From Elephas maximus indicus (Eukaryota > Chordata > Mammalia > Proboscidea > Elephantidae), in NCBI RefSeq assembly GCF_024166365.1, contig NC_064824.1, positions 44,740,608-44,804,607 on the forward strand: a DNA stretch of 64,000 nucleotides. Reading direction: 5' to 3'. Position numbers and translations under genes: made by a program. This document shows positions 35,607 to 47,647 of the stretch, one piece after another (the stretch's first letter is position 1; every line of letters begins with the position of its first letter). Below the pieces are notes generated by a model. It had not been told where the DNA came from. It did not search any database and worked only from the letters and a program-made list of their open reading frames with translations.

Positions 35607-36443
35607 TACTGTTCGTTCTTTTCTGATGTTTGGCTGTAGCTGATTTCTTTCTCCTCTAAGGGATAAGCCCAAGTCTCCTCATCCAGCAACTTAATTACTT
35701 GATATTAATGTGCTGATATTACACTGCGTGATATTCAAGCTAAATTTCCTGTTGTGACTCCAAACTGGTTTTTTTTTGTTGTTGTTACTATTTTTTAAAT
35801 CTATTCATGTAATTCAGTGAATTTATTGTTTTGGATTCTGTTTTAACCCCTCTTATTTTGTCACATAGTCTGTATATTGAGGCTTGTTCTTGGAGTATCT
35901 TGCTTTGGGTCATTTTATAGCTTATTCTAATGTTCATTTATTGAGCAGTGTATTTAGCAAAGATGTATTTTCTGGTAAGATATATGTGTAGCACCTAATT
36001 GCCCAGTGTTAGCACAGTGGCATCTGTATCTCTGAAAGCACAACTCATGAAAATGAGACTTAAGAGATCTTTGAGCCTCTTTAAATCTTTGGGAAGCTCT
36101 AGTCTAGTTATTCAGGTGGCGTGTTTTTCTTTCAAGGAATGAATTTTTCTCTGGGGTACTGATAAGGTGTTTTGATAGTAGGATTAACTAAGCTTCTTGA
36201 ATTAATTATAAATAGTACAAAGTCATCACAGGAATAAAATCAAGAAGGAAGAAAAACTAGTTCAGTAACTGGTATGGATAAATGAATTGTCAAGAGTTCT
36301 TTTTCATCAGTGCCATTGTCTCCAGAAATATTGTAGAAGTATTGGAAACTGGGGAATAAAACCAAGTATTGGATGAATACTCAGCCTTCCCTCCACTTGT
36401 GACATGATTTCTCTGAAATTTGGGGCCTTACCTATTTTGGAAA

Positions 36444-36652
36444 AGGAACCTTGGTAGTATAATGGTTAAGCGCTCGGCTGCGACCCTGAAGGTTGGTGGT
36501 TTGAACCCACCAGTGGCTCCACAGGAGAAAAGACCTGGCAATCTATTCTGGTAAAGATTTCAGCCTAGGAATCCCTATAGGGAAGTTTTGCTCTGTCCTA
36601 CAGAGTCGCTGTGAGTCGAAATTGACTCAGTGGCACACAACAACAACAAACT
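36444..36652 (+). mobile_element. AfroSINE, long form
   Basis: Starts AAGGAACCTTGGTAGTATAATGG, includes 'caggagaaaagacctggcaa', and ends CGAAATTGACTCAGTGGCAC followed by an ACAACAACAA tail. Confidence 0.93.
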
Positions 36653-38809
36653 ATTTTGGGATGACTGGAAAAATGAAACTCTTGCTCTCTCTGAGTATCT
36701 CAGTGCACTCAGACCATGGGAAGTATGTATGGGTACTCCATCCCAAGGCCACCACTGCTTCGCTTCTTCATTCTTGATGTGGCTGGTGAGGGATGGATTA
36801 ACAGTAGGCCTGGCCTGTCACTGTGTTCTACTTCATTCTGGTGATCTTGCTCTTTCCTTGTCTTACTCTTAATTCCCAGTGCATCATTTATTTTGCACAC
36901 ACTCATATAACCATCGCAAACATTTTTGTTTTGCCATTGTGATCTACTGTCTTCCATGAAAGGGGAGTGAAGCAATTCAGGAAGTAGAAGAGTCTAGAGA
37001 TTCTTAACACAACTGTCAAAAACCATGGTCTTAGAAACTTACGCTAGCTGTATGTAAATTTGTTTGGCTAGCCGTAGTTCTCGTTAAAGGCAATACTGCC
37101 CTCTGGTGTTCTGAAGCCAATCTCAATTCATATCTTTCTCAATTGAATAACTTACTGCTATAGTTTATAGTTTAGATCCTGCAATTGCTTTGAAAAATAA
37201 TAATTATTTAAGACTTGGTTTAGTTTATTTGCTGGCTTAAAGCCCATGAATCAGGTAATTTGGGTTATATTGGAGTTAAGAATTTGTTTATTGCCCTCAT
37301 CTGATAGGTAATGTCCCAGAATTTTATTTATTTTTTTAATATTACTTTCCTTAGTTTTGTAAGGGAAGTGTTCTCAATATTCTCATTTAATAAATAAATA
37401 AATTGGATCACTGCCAACTTTTAAAGGCTAAATCATTACTCTACTTCCTTCACTTTTGTAACTGATGTGTCATTTTTTTCATTTCATTCTGGATATAAAT
37501 CGTAATTTCTTTTGCCTGTGTTTTTTCTTCACAAGCACGCCTTTCATATAATGATAGAGGTAAGATGCATTGATGTTTGTTTTATGGTTGTGGAACTTTT
37601 TGTGGATACTAAACCTTTTGTTCCTATGTTTTTTGTTGCTTTATTGTGCATCCTTTATAGTTTATAAATTTATGTTACAGAGGTTTTTCACCACTTTTAG
37701 TATTAAAAACATGACTTATTTGCCATACTAAGAATTTTTGGTTTAAGATCGTTAACATTTTTTATACTTATCTGAAGTATAACGGAGAAACAAATATTTT
37801 AGTTGATTAGTATTAAGAGAAAAAATGAAAGTACAGAAGTTAACGCCTAATGACTAGATTCCAGTTTTAAAAACTTTGTATGGTTAATTTTTATAGTATG
37901 CCATTAGCTTAAAATTCACCATGTGCTCATTTTAAACAGACGCTTTCTTTCTGGTCCAGGCTATTATCTTTTATTGTGAAATGCGTATTTTCAGATACTT
38001 TCATCTTTGGCATTGTTAGCAAATGGGCTGGCTAGAAAAGTATAACTTTTGATGATTTTTGCTGTTGATGTCTAGAGGGTTACAGCTATATTTAGTTTAG
38101 AATTCACCCTTCAAATAGAGAACGAGAAAAAGTAAAGTGATTACAGACTGCCTCGCAGCTTCCTACCTCCAGTAATTTATTCCAGAATTAATTACAGTGA
38201 TGATATTGAGTGGTGGTTTATGTGTGTGTGTGGGGGGCTTTTTCCAACTATTGTCATTTGTTGCTTCCCATCATGATGCGTTTTGGTGCCATGATCTTCA
38301 CATGCAAGTGGGTAAAGCAGAAAAGTAATCAGAGCCATGTTCTACTGTGTAACTGTTTTAGCTTTGCAAAATAGCATGAATATTGCAAGAGAACTGCAGG
38401 CTTGGAGAAAGTTTTCAGGAATTCTGCAATCCTTATAGTTGCCCAGAAAAATGTTTATTTTTAATTTTTTTTTATGTAGCAGGACAAAGAACATGTTTTA
38501 TGTATAACATCAGAATGTTGCTCTCAGTTACGAAGTTTAAATTTGTCTCCCAAGGCATTTGAATATTTTAAACTATAAACTCTTATTCCTAGAATCAAGT
38601 ATTGAGTTTTTTGTGGGTAAATTAGTATAATGATGTTAATAAATTGAAAATCATTTATAATATTCTTAGATTATAGGGTAAGTAAAACCTAGATATTAGA
38701 GATGCAGTTAAAGCTTTTTATAAATACAAATACAATGAAGAGCTGAAGACTATGAAATAGAAGATTCTAGTAATTTTTCATTTAAAAAAGCTAAAAGGTG
38801 TATTGATTA

Positions 38810-38866
38810 AACAAAAAACCAAGCCCATTGCCGTCGAGTTGATTCCAACTCAGTGACCCTATGGTG
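38810..38866 (-). mobile_element. AfroSINE 3' fragment
   Basis: Only the 3' core (CCCATTGCCGTCGAGTTGAT through CAGTGACCCTATGG). Severely truncated. Confidence 0.85.
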
Positions 38867-41298
38867 ATTAGTGTTACAGATTTATAGTTATAATCTGTTA
38901 CAAAGCTACTTGTTTTTGAACTCTTTAAATATTGTAAAATATAATTTAAAATCATGTTAAAAAATATCAGTTTGAAAAGTTTTGACACTATACATGAAAG
39001 TGTCTTTTAGACGCATTTAGTGTTCTTCTTAAGCTTCTTCTTTATAAATTTTGACAACTGTATTTTCTATTACAATCTAATGTTGACTATAATTGTAACC
39101 TCATAAGGAAGGCGAGCTAAGACTTCCTTCTGAAATAACAGGAGTATAGAAACTTGCCCAGTAGAGCTGTGGACATTTATGGGAACTTTGAAATTTATGT
39201 ATGCATTTGGGAAACATTTAATGGTACATCTTTTTTCTAAACATAGACATTGGAAATTATTGTAGGTTAATATCCTAAAATTGTATTTTGAACTGCATAT
39301 TCTGAATTTGAGATGCAGGTTGAAGCATCTGAATCCTGTTTTGTAGATGAAACCATATTCAATTGGTTGGCACCCGTTAGAGCAGAGCATGGGTAACGGT
39401 ATATGTTACCCAGAGAGGCATTGTCAGCCCTTGTCTGAATAGTTGTTGGCATCCCTGTTTTGAAAACTGCCTTTCTCACATCTCTCTAAAGGAGGGGAGT
39501 CGTTGACTTTATCGTTACTTAAAGTCTTTCAAGTAGATCTTTTTTTATTTAGCTTAATTTTTCCTTTATGCAATTATACAATAATTCTTAGACCTTGAGG
39601 ACTGAATGGTTTTCTTTGCCTCTAGAAGAGTAGCTTTCAACCTTTTTTTTTCTTGTCTCTACGTATATACAACAGACTCCTTAAAGTAGACTTTCTCATT
39701 ACATGTAGAGATACCGGTTGAGGAGTGGGGAAGTGAAGGTATAGTATTGATGAAACCACTCCAGAGATTCTTGTGCCCCCCCCCCAGTGAAAATCATAGC
39801 TTTAGACACCATTTTTACTGTAAGTTTTGTATTTGATCTCCTTGACCTGTCATTCCATTAACCTTACAGACTAGCTGTAGTAACCTTTCCCGTTTTGAAT
39901 GTGGGAAAGAAGAGCAACTTTTGTAGACATTTTTTATAAATATCTGAGGTTGAAATGAGTTATAGGTAATCTTCTAGTTTATCTTACTGCTTTAAAACAG
40001 GAATTCTCAAGCCATTTAATCAAGATTGTCTGCTTTAGTTTAGAAGAAAGTGCGTATCTATACTGGTTAGTTCCTTGCAATGTTTCTATCGGTAAGGATC
40101 ACTCTGATGTAGATGTCAACCGTCTAAACTCCTTGAGTGGCACCAGTGCGCTAAGCTATGTCTAAAGGAAGCACTTGAGGGAAGAGAGGGACGTAGAATA
40201 GATGCACTGATGTAGGGTGACATAACATGTAAAGGTGTCTTAGGTGTGTCACCCATGTCATAATGTCTGTTGTTCTTGCCACAGAAATTTTAGTTCACAG
40301 TACTCATCATGCAGCCCTTGAAACATTTTTATTGCTTTTCTTTGGATGCTTTCCAGGCTTTCTACAATATATATTGCTTTAGTTGCGGATATTGAACTGA
40401 TAACAGTACTTTCAATGAGGGGTTGCCACTTTGTGTAGGGAGGATTTCCTTGCGATTTTTAGATGTTGTACTTCTTTTTATAGACTGTATTCGCTTTATT
40501 CATTAGCTATAGTAATACACTTCTTTTTCACTTACCTCGTTATCTACTATGATGATCATGTATTTTCTGGGTTATTATTTGTACCCTCCTTTCCATTCAG
40601 ACCCAAAACGCTAATACTTTTAAAAAAAAAAAAAAATCTCGAATCAGTTTTGGGAAGTAATTGTAAGCACAAGTAGGAATTGTTAATGCGTTGGCAGATT
40701 AGGATGTGCCAAGCACTTTGGATTTAGCAACGTTAACTTCTGCATTTGTTTTATGTGAGTTGTATTAGGTACACCCATCTGCATTGTGTTTGAGAATGCC
40801 CATGGTTGTTCTGAGATTAATGAACAAAAGATTTAAAGTTGGGGAAAGTAGCAGATTTTGAGGAGAGGCTTACTGTGAGTCATAGACATAATTTGCTGTT
40901 TCTGGAACTTTTCAAATCTTCATCCTGTAAGGAAGTACAAATTGGGTGAAACCAGTGAAATACTGTGAGTAGTAGTATCCTGAATTCACAGAGAATCTTA
41001 GTTGGGAAAAGTAGTGAGACTGGATAAAAAAGATGTTAGATTTTTTTTCTCCTGATATACATAGATAGCAGCAGTGCTGAATATGAAAACTCTTCATTCA
41101 AGTTGCCTGCCTTGTGATCACTGTAGATGACTGGTAATGCTTGAGAACTTAGTTCTGGCAGGATTGAAGTTAATGTCATCCGTATGTGTTTACTGTTTCT
41201 GTCAATTGATTCTTCGCACACTCATGTTTTTCCTCCTTTTCAGAGTTGATATGTACCTTGTGCAGCTTATTCACAGTATTGTTATTGTTTATCTGTAG

Positions 41299-41442
41299 GA
41301 TCCAGGACCACCCCCACCTTCTCCATTACTAGGTTTGAAGCCACTGCAGTTACTAGAAGTGAAGGCAAGGGGAAGATTTGGTTGTGTCTGGAAAGCCCAG
41401 TTGCTCAATGAGTATGTGGCTGTCAAAATATTTCCAATACAG
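41299..41442 (+). CDS. ACVR2A: ACVR2A exon 5 (juxtamembrane, kinase N-lobe start)
   Basis: Encodes residues 177-224. A proline-rich juxtamembrane segment ([10 protein letters not shown]) leads into the serine/threonine kinase domain. The glycine-rich ATP loop is seen as ARGRFGCVW and the catalytic lysine as VAVKIF (K219 by counting from the family's start). The exon is 144 bases, phase 0 at both ends, from ATCTGTAG to GTATGT. Type II receptor kinases are constitutively active and phosphorylate the GS box of type I receptors (ALK4, ALK7, ALK2). Invariant residues in this piece are intact. Confidence 0.98.
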
Positions 41443-41995
41443 GTATGTTTATTGCAGTTTTTTCATCTGTGTATATACAGTGTAGGAGATGTAACTGGCT
41501 AGGTCATTGTAACTCAGAAACATTCTGAAGGTCATATATTTCAAGGTGATTCTGGTGATTATGGCAAAAGCAGTTAACCCTTTTATGTCTGCTTTCTCAT
41601 CTGAGAAATGGAATTATTAGAACAACAATCATGTTTGGAGTGATGGCATTACAATAAATGAACTTATAGGATATATTCTACCAATAAAAATTTTACAGAA
41701 ATGCTAAGGTGAAAATTCCAATGAAAGATATAACTCATTTTCTGAGTGGTTACATTTTAACATCCCATTGACGTATCAGAAAAACCAAACCGAGGAGTGA
41801 GAAGAGTAGTGTGCTTTTAGAATAGCTGCTTTGAGGTGTATCACCAGGCTCTGATTCATCTGCTTGCTACTTTGTTTATATAATCATTTCAGTGTTCATG
41901 TAGTGAGTTTTCTTTCAAAAGGCAGTCAATCAAGACTACAAATGAGTGGTTTACTGTGTAATTGGTTTTCTTTTAAAGGGGCCTGGCCTTCTCAT

Positions 41996-42147
41996 TGGGC
42001 CCTGGTGGCACGGTGGTTTAGAGCTTCGGCTGCCAGCCAAAAAGTCAGTAGTTCAGACCCACCTTGGAAACCCTATGGGACAGTTCTGCCCTGTCCTAAA
42101 GGGTCACGATGAGTCAGACTCGACTCAACAAGCAATGGGTTTTTTTG
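41996..42147 (+). mobile_element. AfroSINE with internal deletion
   Basis: Starts GGGCCCTGGTGGCACGGTGG and ends GACTCGACTCAACAAGCAATGG. The CAGGCGCTC part after the B box is missing. Confidence 0.9.
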
Positions 42148-42644
42148 GTTTGGCCTTCTCATAAAACCATGGTATAATGCGCCTCTGAGCTGTTCTTACA
42201 GTTGTTTTGTTCTGCTGCTGGGATAGATCTATGATGATTCCATCCCGTCTCCTGCCAGTGGGCACCTGCAGCTAATAATGTGCATAATACTGAGAGCCTG
42301 GCTGGGCCTGGTGATGAAGGCTTTCTAGAGTAGACAGATCTCATTGTCACTACACCTAGGCAGTGGATCTTCCCTATTCCAAAGTTATTATGTAATCAAT
42401 TTCTCTGTCTTAATATAGCTACACTGTAGCCTTCCTGGCTCCTGTAAAGCCTGTTTCTTAGAATCTTTGAAAATGTTTATGCCTTTTTCTTGTTGTTAGC
42501 AGTACAGATGCTGTAAACTATAGTTTTCAGAGGAAGAGTCTATTCTGCTGTTCCAAGATACATAAATAAGATCAGGGAAGAAGTTGTTACATTGTGAGAG
42601 GAAGGTAAAATTTAGGAAAAGTCGTTTGGATGATATTAACTTAA

Positions 42645-42810
42645 ACCAAAAACCAAACCCAGTGCTGTCGAGTCGATTCCAACTCATAGTGACCCTATAG
42701 GACAGAGTAGAACTGCCCCATAGAGTTTCCAAGGAGCGCCTGGCAGATTTGAACCGCCAACCCTTTGGTTAGCAGCTGTAGCGCTTAACCACTACGCCAC
42801 CAGGGTTTCC
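42645..42810 (-). mobile_element. AfroSINE, young, with target-site duplication
   Basis: Near-consensus reverse copy from ACCAAAAACCAAACCCAGTG to TACGCCACCAGGGTTTCC. Perfect 13-base flanking repeats GATATTAACTTAA lie at 42632-42644 and 42811-42823. Confidence 0.96.
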
Positions 42811-42829
42811 GATATTAACTTAAGAGTAT

Positions 42830-43132
42830 AATAATAACAGTAGCTAACATTTTACTGAATGCTTTTCTTGTGTCAGGTACGGGTGCTTTATATATATTAA
42901 TGAGAACCTCTGTATGTATATATATTATTCATGTATATGCATATAATATTCACAGCATATAATACAACGTGTAACACAACAATACTATGAGGCAGATACT
43001 GCTATCCTCATTTTACTAACAAGGAAACTGAATGATCATGCAATTTGCCGAAGGTTAGTGGGAGGGCCAGGATTCAAACTTTAGACAACTTGGATCCAGA
43101 GGGTTCCTAACCATTATGCTGTGGTGCCTCTC
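42830..43132 (-). mobile_element. MIR
   Basis: 'ctatcctcattttactaaca', 'aggaaactgaatgatcatgc' and 'ggccaggattcaaactttag' are the MIR core and tRNA-like head in reverse. A TA-rich insertion lies inside it near 42890-42960. Confidence 0.8.
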
Positions 43133-43755
43133 ATTTTCATTATGCTTTCATATTGAAAAGAAGGTAATTTTTTTATAAGTACATGTATATTAGACAATTG
43201 TAAACACAAGTGAATTTATGGTATTTTTGATGATTATAATATTTATGCCCCATTGCTCTCATTGACTTCAGGGAATTCTAAAAATTTTGTGAAGAATGTT
43301 TGATATTATATCAGTCATTGAAAAAGAATTTGTTTTCTGTCTAGGTGAAGAGATTCCACTTGCATTTCATCTGTTCAGGGACATTATTTGAATAGTAGCA
43401 ACAAGTTATTTGCACCGTGGTGAAATTACATTGTAGCACTAACTTGTAAGCAGGATCTGTTGTCATTGTAAGATACAGAAACACAGCATTTCCAACCAGC
43501 TCTTGTGTATTCAAACTAGGAACACAGAAAGAAAAGTATATTTTGAGGGAATGGGAAAGGGCAGACATTTTGTATGGAAATATTACTTGTTCAGTGTTTT
43601 ATTAAAACACAAGACAAAACAAAAGAAACTTTTAATACTTAGCTTTATTTTTTAAATTTTGCCTGAGTATGTAGTTGAGTGATCTCTTAAACATGGTTTA
43701 TTTATCTCTATTGCTTGTGTTCTTACTTCCTTTTTTTTTTTTTTTTTAACTCTAG

Positions 43756-43899
43756 GACAAACAATCATGGCAAAATGAGTATGAAGTCTATAGTTTGCCA
43801 GGAATGAAGCATGAGAATATATTACAGTTCATTGGTGCAGAAAAACGAGGCACCAGTGTTGATGTGGATCTTTGGCTAATCACAGCGTTTCATGAAAAG
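43756..43899 (+). CDS. ACVR2A: ACVR2A exon 6 (kinase N-lobe)
   Basis: Encodes residues 225-272 of the kinase. The helix C region begins [20 protein letters not shown] with its conserved glutamate in NEYEVY, followed by the strand and hinge approach [13 protein letters not shown]. It is 144 bases, phase 0 at both ends, starting after TCTAG and ending CATGAAAAG before GTAAAA. The acceptor has an unusually long uninterrupted T17 tract 8 bases upstream of the exon. Confidence 0.98.
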
Positions 43900-44969
43900 G
43901 TAAAACTGCTTTCTATTTTAATTTAGTAAAATCAGGGTTAACCTACCTACCTAACGTTGGCTATAAATCCTTCAGACTTGTTTTTTTTTTGGAGAAGGTA
44001 GGTTGTTATAGTTGATTATTATTTGACCTGAAAATACAAATCACTCTTAATTAAAATTTGATTTTTAAAATATATTTTAATAAAAGAGCAAAGACGGTAC
44101 ATTTTTCCCCTAACCCTCTACTCATATAATCATAGGCTTTCCTCCATCCCTGTTTTCCTGGGCTGGAATTACCTCTCTTAGGGATACAGGCACTTACTTC
44201 GGTGTAACCAGTTCTTAGTAATTTTCATTCATCATTTAGGATACACTTTGATTTCACGAACTAATTCTGAATTTGAATTTTGTGTCTTAAAACTCCTTAA
44301 TCAGTCTAGCTGATTGACATAGCCAGAGTCAGCAATTTATATGGTATTAGATCTGTCACTACTTTTCAGGTAATTATCACCAAAACACACTTGCTCTTTT
44401 GCCTCAATTTTTCTACCTTCAGAGTTAGTACAAAAGTGCTGTTAGTGAAGTCAAAAATTGTGTTCTCCTTGGTAATAGGTTTCATCATTGTCAGGTGTAA
44501 GTGGCTCTTTTACTTCTCTGTATGTGGACTTTCTTAATTCTTGATCAAAAGGATAGTAATCTCTAGAGGCGGGATTCTTTATATTAGTTGTCTGTTGTAG
44601 GTCTTAATTTTGTATTCTCTTAGTTCTATAACATCTTTATAGTCCATGTAGTTTACCTTTTTAAACATTTTTTTGACCTTTAGATTTTCAACTAGTTTTT
44701 TTTTTTAAATATTTATTTTCTAAGAAGGGGGAGCTTGACTGACTGTGTTTATATAAACCCTTAAAGATTAGTGGTATTCTTTTTCTGGTGAATTGGAAGG
44801 AGGAACCTTGAACCATTTCAGAAAGATTGCTTTTTGGTTATTATTGTTTGCTGCAATGGAAGATACATTGCCTTCTATAACTTTTTAAAAGTAAAAAGGA
44901 AATTCTCCATATACAGATGGCTTTTGTCAAGAGTGTAAGTTTGTTTTTGTTTGTTTTTTTCCTCTTTAG
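43900..44969 (+). other. ACVR2A: ACVR2A intron 6
   Basis: Donor GTAAAA, acceptor CCTCTTTAG. No recognised repeat apart from T runs. Confidence 0.96.
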
Positions 44970-45115
44970 GGTTCACTATCAGACTTTCTTAAGGCTAATG
45001 TGGTCTCTTGGAATGAATTATGTCATATTGCAGAAACCATGGCTAGAGGATTGGCATATTTACATGAGGATATACCTGGCCTAAAAGATGGCCACAAACC
45101 TGCCATATCTCACAG
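44970..45115 (+). CDS. ACVR2A: ACVR2A exon 7 (kinase hinge and C-lobe start)
   Basis: Encodes residues 273-321. It begins GGTTCACTATC ([10 protein letters not shown]) after the hinge, runs through the long helix ([20 protein letters not shown]) and ends at the first two bases of the arginine of the HRD catalytic motif (AISH, then AG). It is 146 bases, as in other mammals. The donor is GTAGAC, weaker than the others because position +5 is not G. Confidence 0.98.
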
Positions 45116-46972
45116 GTAGACCTAAATTTATATTGTTTTCTCACATAACTTAGTATTTGTTTATAATTAAACTTTAATCCCCTGGATAAAATTGATTTTT
45201 TCCCTAGATATGTAACCATGTTATCAGAGGCAGTTGAGTTCTTTTTTTTTAAATCTGCTGTGATATCGGCCCAGAATTATTCTTAACATCATCAGTAAAG
45301 TTTACTCATCAATTGATGCTTTGTCTCATTTCTGAAAGCATGGTTAAGAATCAAAGTGTATTTTCTCTCTCTTAAAGGACAGAGAAAGAATTTGTTTTAC
45401 CTCAAGATGATTATATAAATAGTTACAAGGGGACGTAACTAAGAAGAGACTTTGAGTATCTTTTTTGCTTACGTTTTGAATGACCGTATGACCATTATTT
45501 CAGCTAATCTGGGGGGAGGCATCATTTGAACAATTCGGTTTATTTAATGAATTGCCTTTTCTAGGAGTGACAGTACTTACCAAACCAAACTAACCCCGTT
45601 GCCGTTGAGTCAGTTTCTACTCCTAGGAATTGAGTATAACTGTCCCGTAGGGTTTCCAAGGAGCAGCTGGTGGATTTGAACTGCCAACCTTTTGGTTAGC
45701 AGCCAAACCCTTAACCATTGTGCCATCAGGGCCCCAAATAGTACCAGACCCAACAATTGTCATACCCTCAAAAGGGAAAATGATAATTCCCTTGAACATG
45801 GAATATAATTTATCATGTATATTTAATTTCTTTGAACATGGAAATCAATCATTTAAAGATTGTTGTTTTAAAAGTAGGCATTAACTGATTCATTCAACAA
45901 ATACTTGAGTTGGTATTTAGGTTGTTGGAAGACATTTTTTTTAAGCCAACTCTAACGTAGATTCTGTTCTGGCAAACTGTAAGTGATTTCTCCCTCAGGA
46001 ATAGCTCCCCTTTCTTCTTACCTTCATACATAGATTTGGACTGCTTCTTCCTGGATTTTTGCTAGGGAACTAATGCTTTGGAGCCCTCAGAGGAGTCCCT
46101 GAAAATCTTGGGTCTAAAGCTCTTTCGTTTTTGTAGCATTTGTGTATGTCTGTCTGTTCCTCCTTTATCCCACTCTTGGTCTGTCTGTGCACATAAATTT
46201 AACTGTTGCCCTTTTTATGGCATAGATGTCCCTGGCTGGGGTATAGTAATCTCTGTAGGATAAACCAGTTGAAGCAAGTGCATAGCAAAGGATATCTGGT
46301 TGCCTTATACTGTTGTCCTTTTCAGAACACTAGGATGTAGCTGGGGCTGTGTATGTTTTTGGTGAACAGTTTCTGTTACACATTCCTAGAGATGCTTTTC
46401 TAGTGAAGGGGACATTCTGCAACCAGGTGGAAGAACGTGAGAACCATTACAATAAGGGACCATTCTGAAATGTAGGCCTGTACCAATAGGCAAAGGTCCT
46501 GACTTAGCTGTTTTTAAAAAACTTTTTAAAAAATTTTCTATGGGAGTTTATGTGACTGTACTCTGAAATGTTCTTATTCTCTTAAAAAACAACAGTTCTG
46601 AAATTGATAGGTGGAAGTGACATAGATAGCATGTTGTTGTTAGTAGCTGTCAAATTGGTTCCAGCTTAGAGATAGCATGTAGGATGGACAATATTTTTGG
46701 AATGGCAACTCTTTATAAAACTGCTTTATGGGCAGGACTCCTTGTTATTGTCTGTGTTATGAATAGGAGTTTGTCATTTTACTCTTGTGCCTCAGGCTAT
46801 GTGGAGACTTTGGTTAAATTTTCTTTTTCTCCTTCTCCCTTTCTATTTTATTCTTAGAAATAACCATTCTTTTATAGCATACATATTCTTTCTCTTTCCT
46901 ACTTTCAAAAATAATTTTTAAAACATAACTTGTTTAAACTTAATTTGAATACTTTGTGTTTCTATTTGCAAG
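45116..46972 (+). other. ACVR2A: ACVR2A intron 7
   Basis: Donor GTAGAC, acceptor TTGCAAG. It has one AfroSINE and a minor SINE remnant near 46634-46670; otherwise no feature. Confidence 0.95.
45578..45737 (-). mobile_element. AfroSINE
   Basis: Reverse copy from AACCCCGTTGCCGTTGAG to TTGTGCCATCAGGGCCCC, with a small deletion near its start. Confidence 0.9.
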
Positions 46973-47087
46973 GGACATCAAAAGTAAAAATGTGCTGTTG
47001 AAAAACAATCTGACAGCTTGCATTGCTGACTTTGGGTTGGCGTTAAAGTTCGAGGCTGGCAAGTCTGCAGGTGATACCCATGGACAG
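46973..47087 (+). CDS. ACVR2A: ACVR2A exon 8 (catalytic loop and DFG motif)
   Basis: Encodes residues 321-359. The exon opens with the last base of the HRD arginine and then DIKSKNVLL, so the catalytic aspartate (D322) is its first full codon. The magnesium-binding DFG follows in [11 protein letters not shown] (D340). The activation-segment start [10 protein letters not shown] ends the exon. It is 115 bases, acceptor CAAG, donor GTAAGG, phase 0 at the end. All catalytic residues expected of an active kinase are present. Confidence 0.98.
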
Positions 47088-47487
47088 GTAAGGAAGATAA
47101 TCCTAAAATACAAGAAAAAATAAGCTTGTTCCTTATTTTCTTAGGATCAGTCTAAAATTGTTGTTGTGGTTATTAAATCAGTGTCTAATATAGAATTACT
47201 TTCCTAAGCGTTGTTCATGAAATGTTCTGAGGAAGACATTGTCATACGGCAGTAGAGAACTGTTGGGACCCTCAGGGGGTTTAGGCAAGCAATTCTTAAA
47301 ACAATTCAGATGGATGACATGGGATTCTGCTCTTAAAACTAGTCAAGAAGAATCTAACCCCTTTTAACAGGCCTCATGCTTTTGAATTTTTATATCCAAC
47401 CTAGGTATTAACTCAGTAGTTTCAGCTTGTTAATTCTCTCACTGTCCTAAGAGGAACAGAGGAATAATCAGTCACTGTTCTTGCTAC

Positions 47488-47647
47488 GGAAACCCTGGTG
47501 GCGTAGTGGTGAAGTGCTACGGCTGCTAACCAAAAGGTCGGCAGTTCAAATCCACCAGACGCCCCTTGGAAACTCTACAGGGCAGTTCTGTCTGTCCTGT
47601 AGGGTCACTATGAGTCGAACTTGACTCGATGGCAATGGGTTGGGTTA
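47488..47647 (+). mobile_element. AfroSINE, young, with target-site duplication
   Basis: From GGAAACCCTGGTGGCGTAG to CGATGGCAATGGGTTGGG. Perfect 10-base repeats TTCTTGCTAC flank it (47478-47487 and 47648-47657). Confidence 0.96.

Larger units (their letters stand above)
25001..41298 (+). other. ACVR2A: ACVR2A intron 4 (16.3 kb)
   Basis: The longest intron fully inside the window, with donor GTAAGT and acceptor ATCTGTAG. It contains AfroSINE copies of three types, an L2 relic, L1 relics, MIR-like segments, and TA/TG microsatellites at 27.2 and 35.0 kb. Positions 25.0-27.1, 30.3-31.3, 37.0-38.8 and 38.9-41.3 kb show no recognised element. No alternative exon with strong coding signal was seen. 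Confidence 0.93.
41443..43755 (+). other. ACVR2A: ACVR2A intron 5
   Basis: Donor GTATGT. The acceptor is a 17-T run (43731-43747), AACTCTAG, then the exon. It contains two AfroSINE copies and a MIR; the remainder is unremarkable. Confidence 0.95.
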
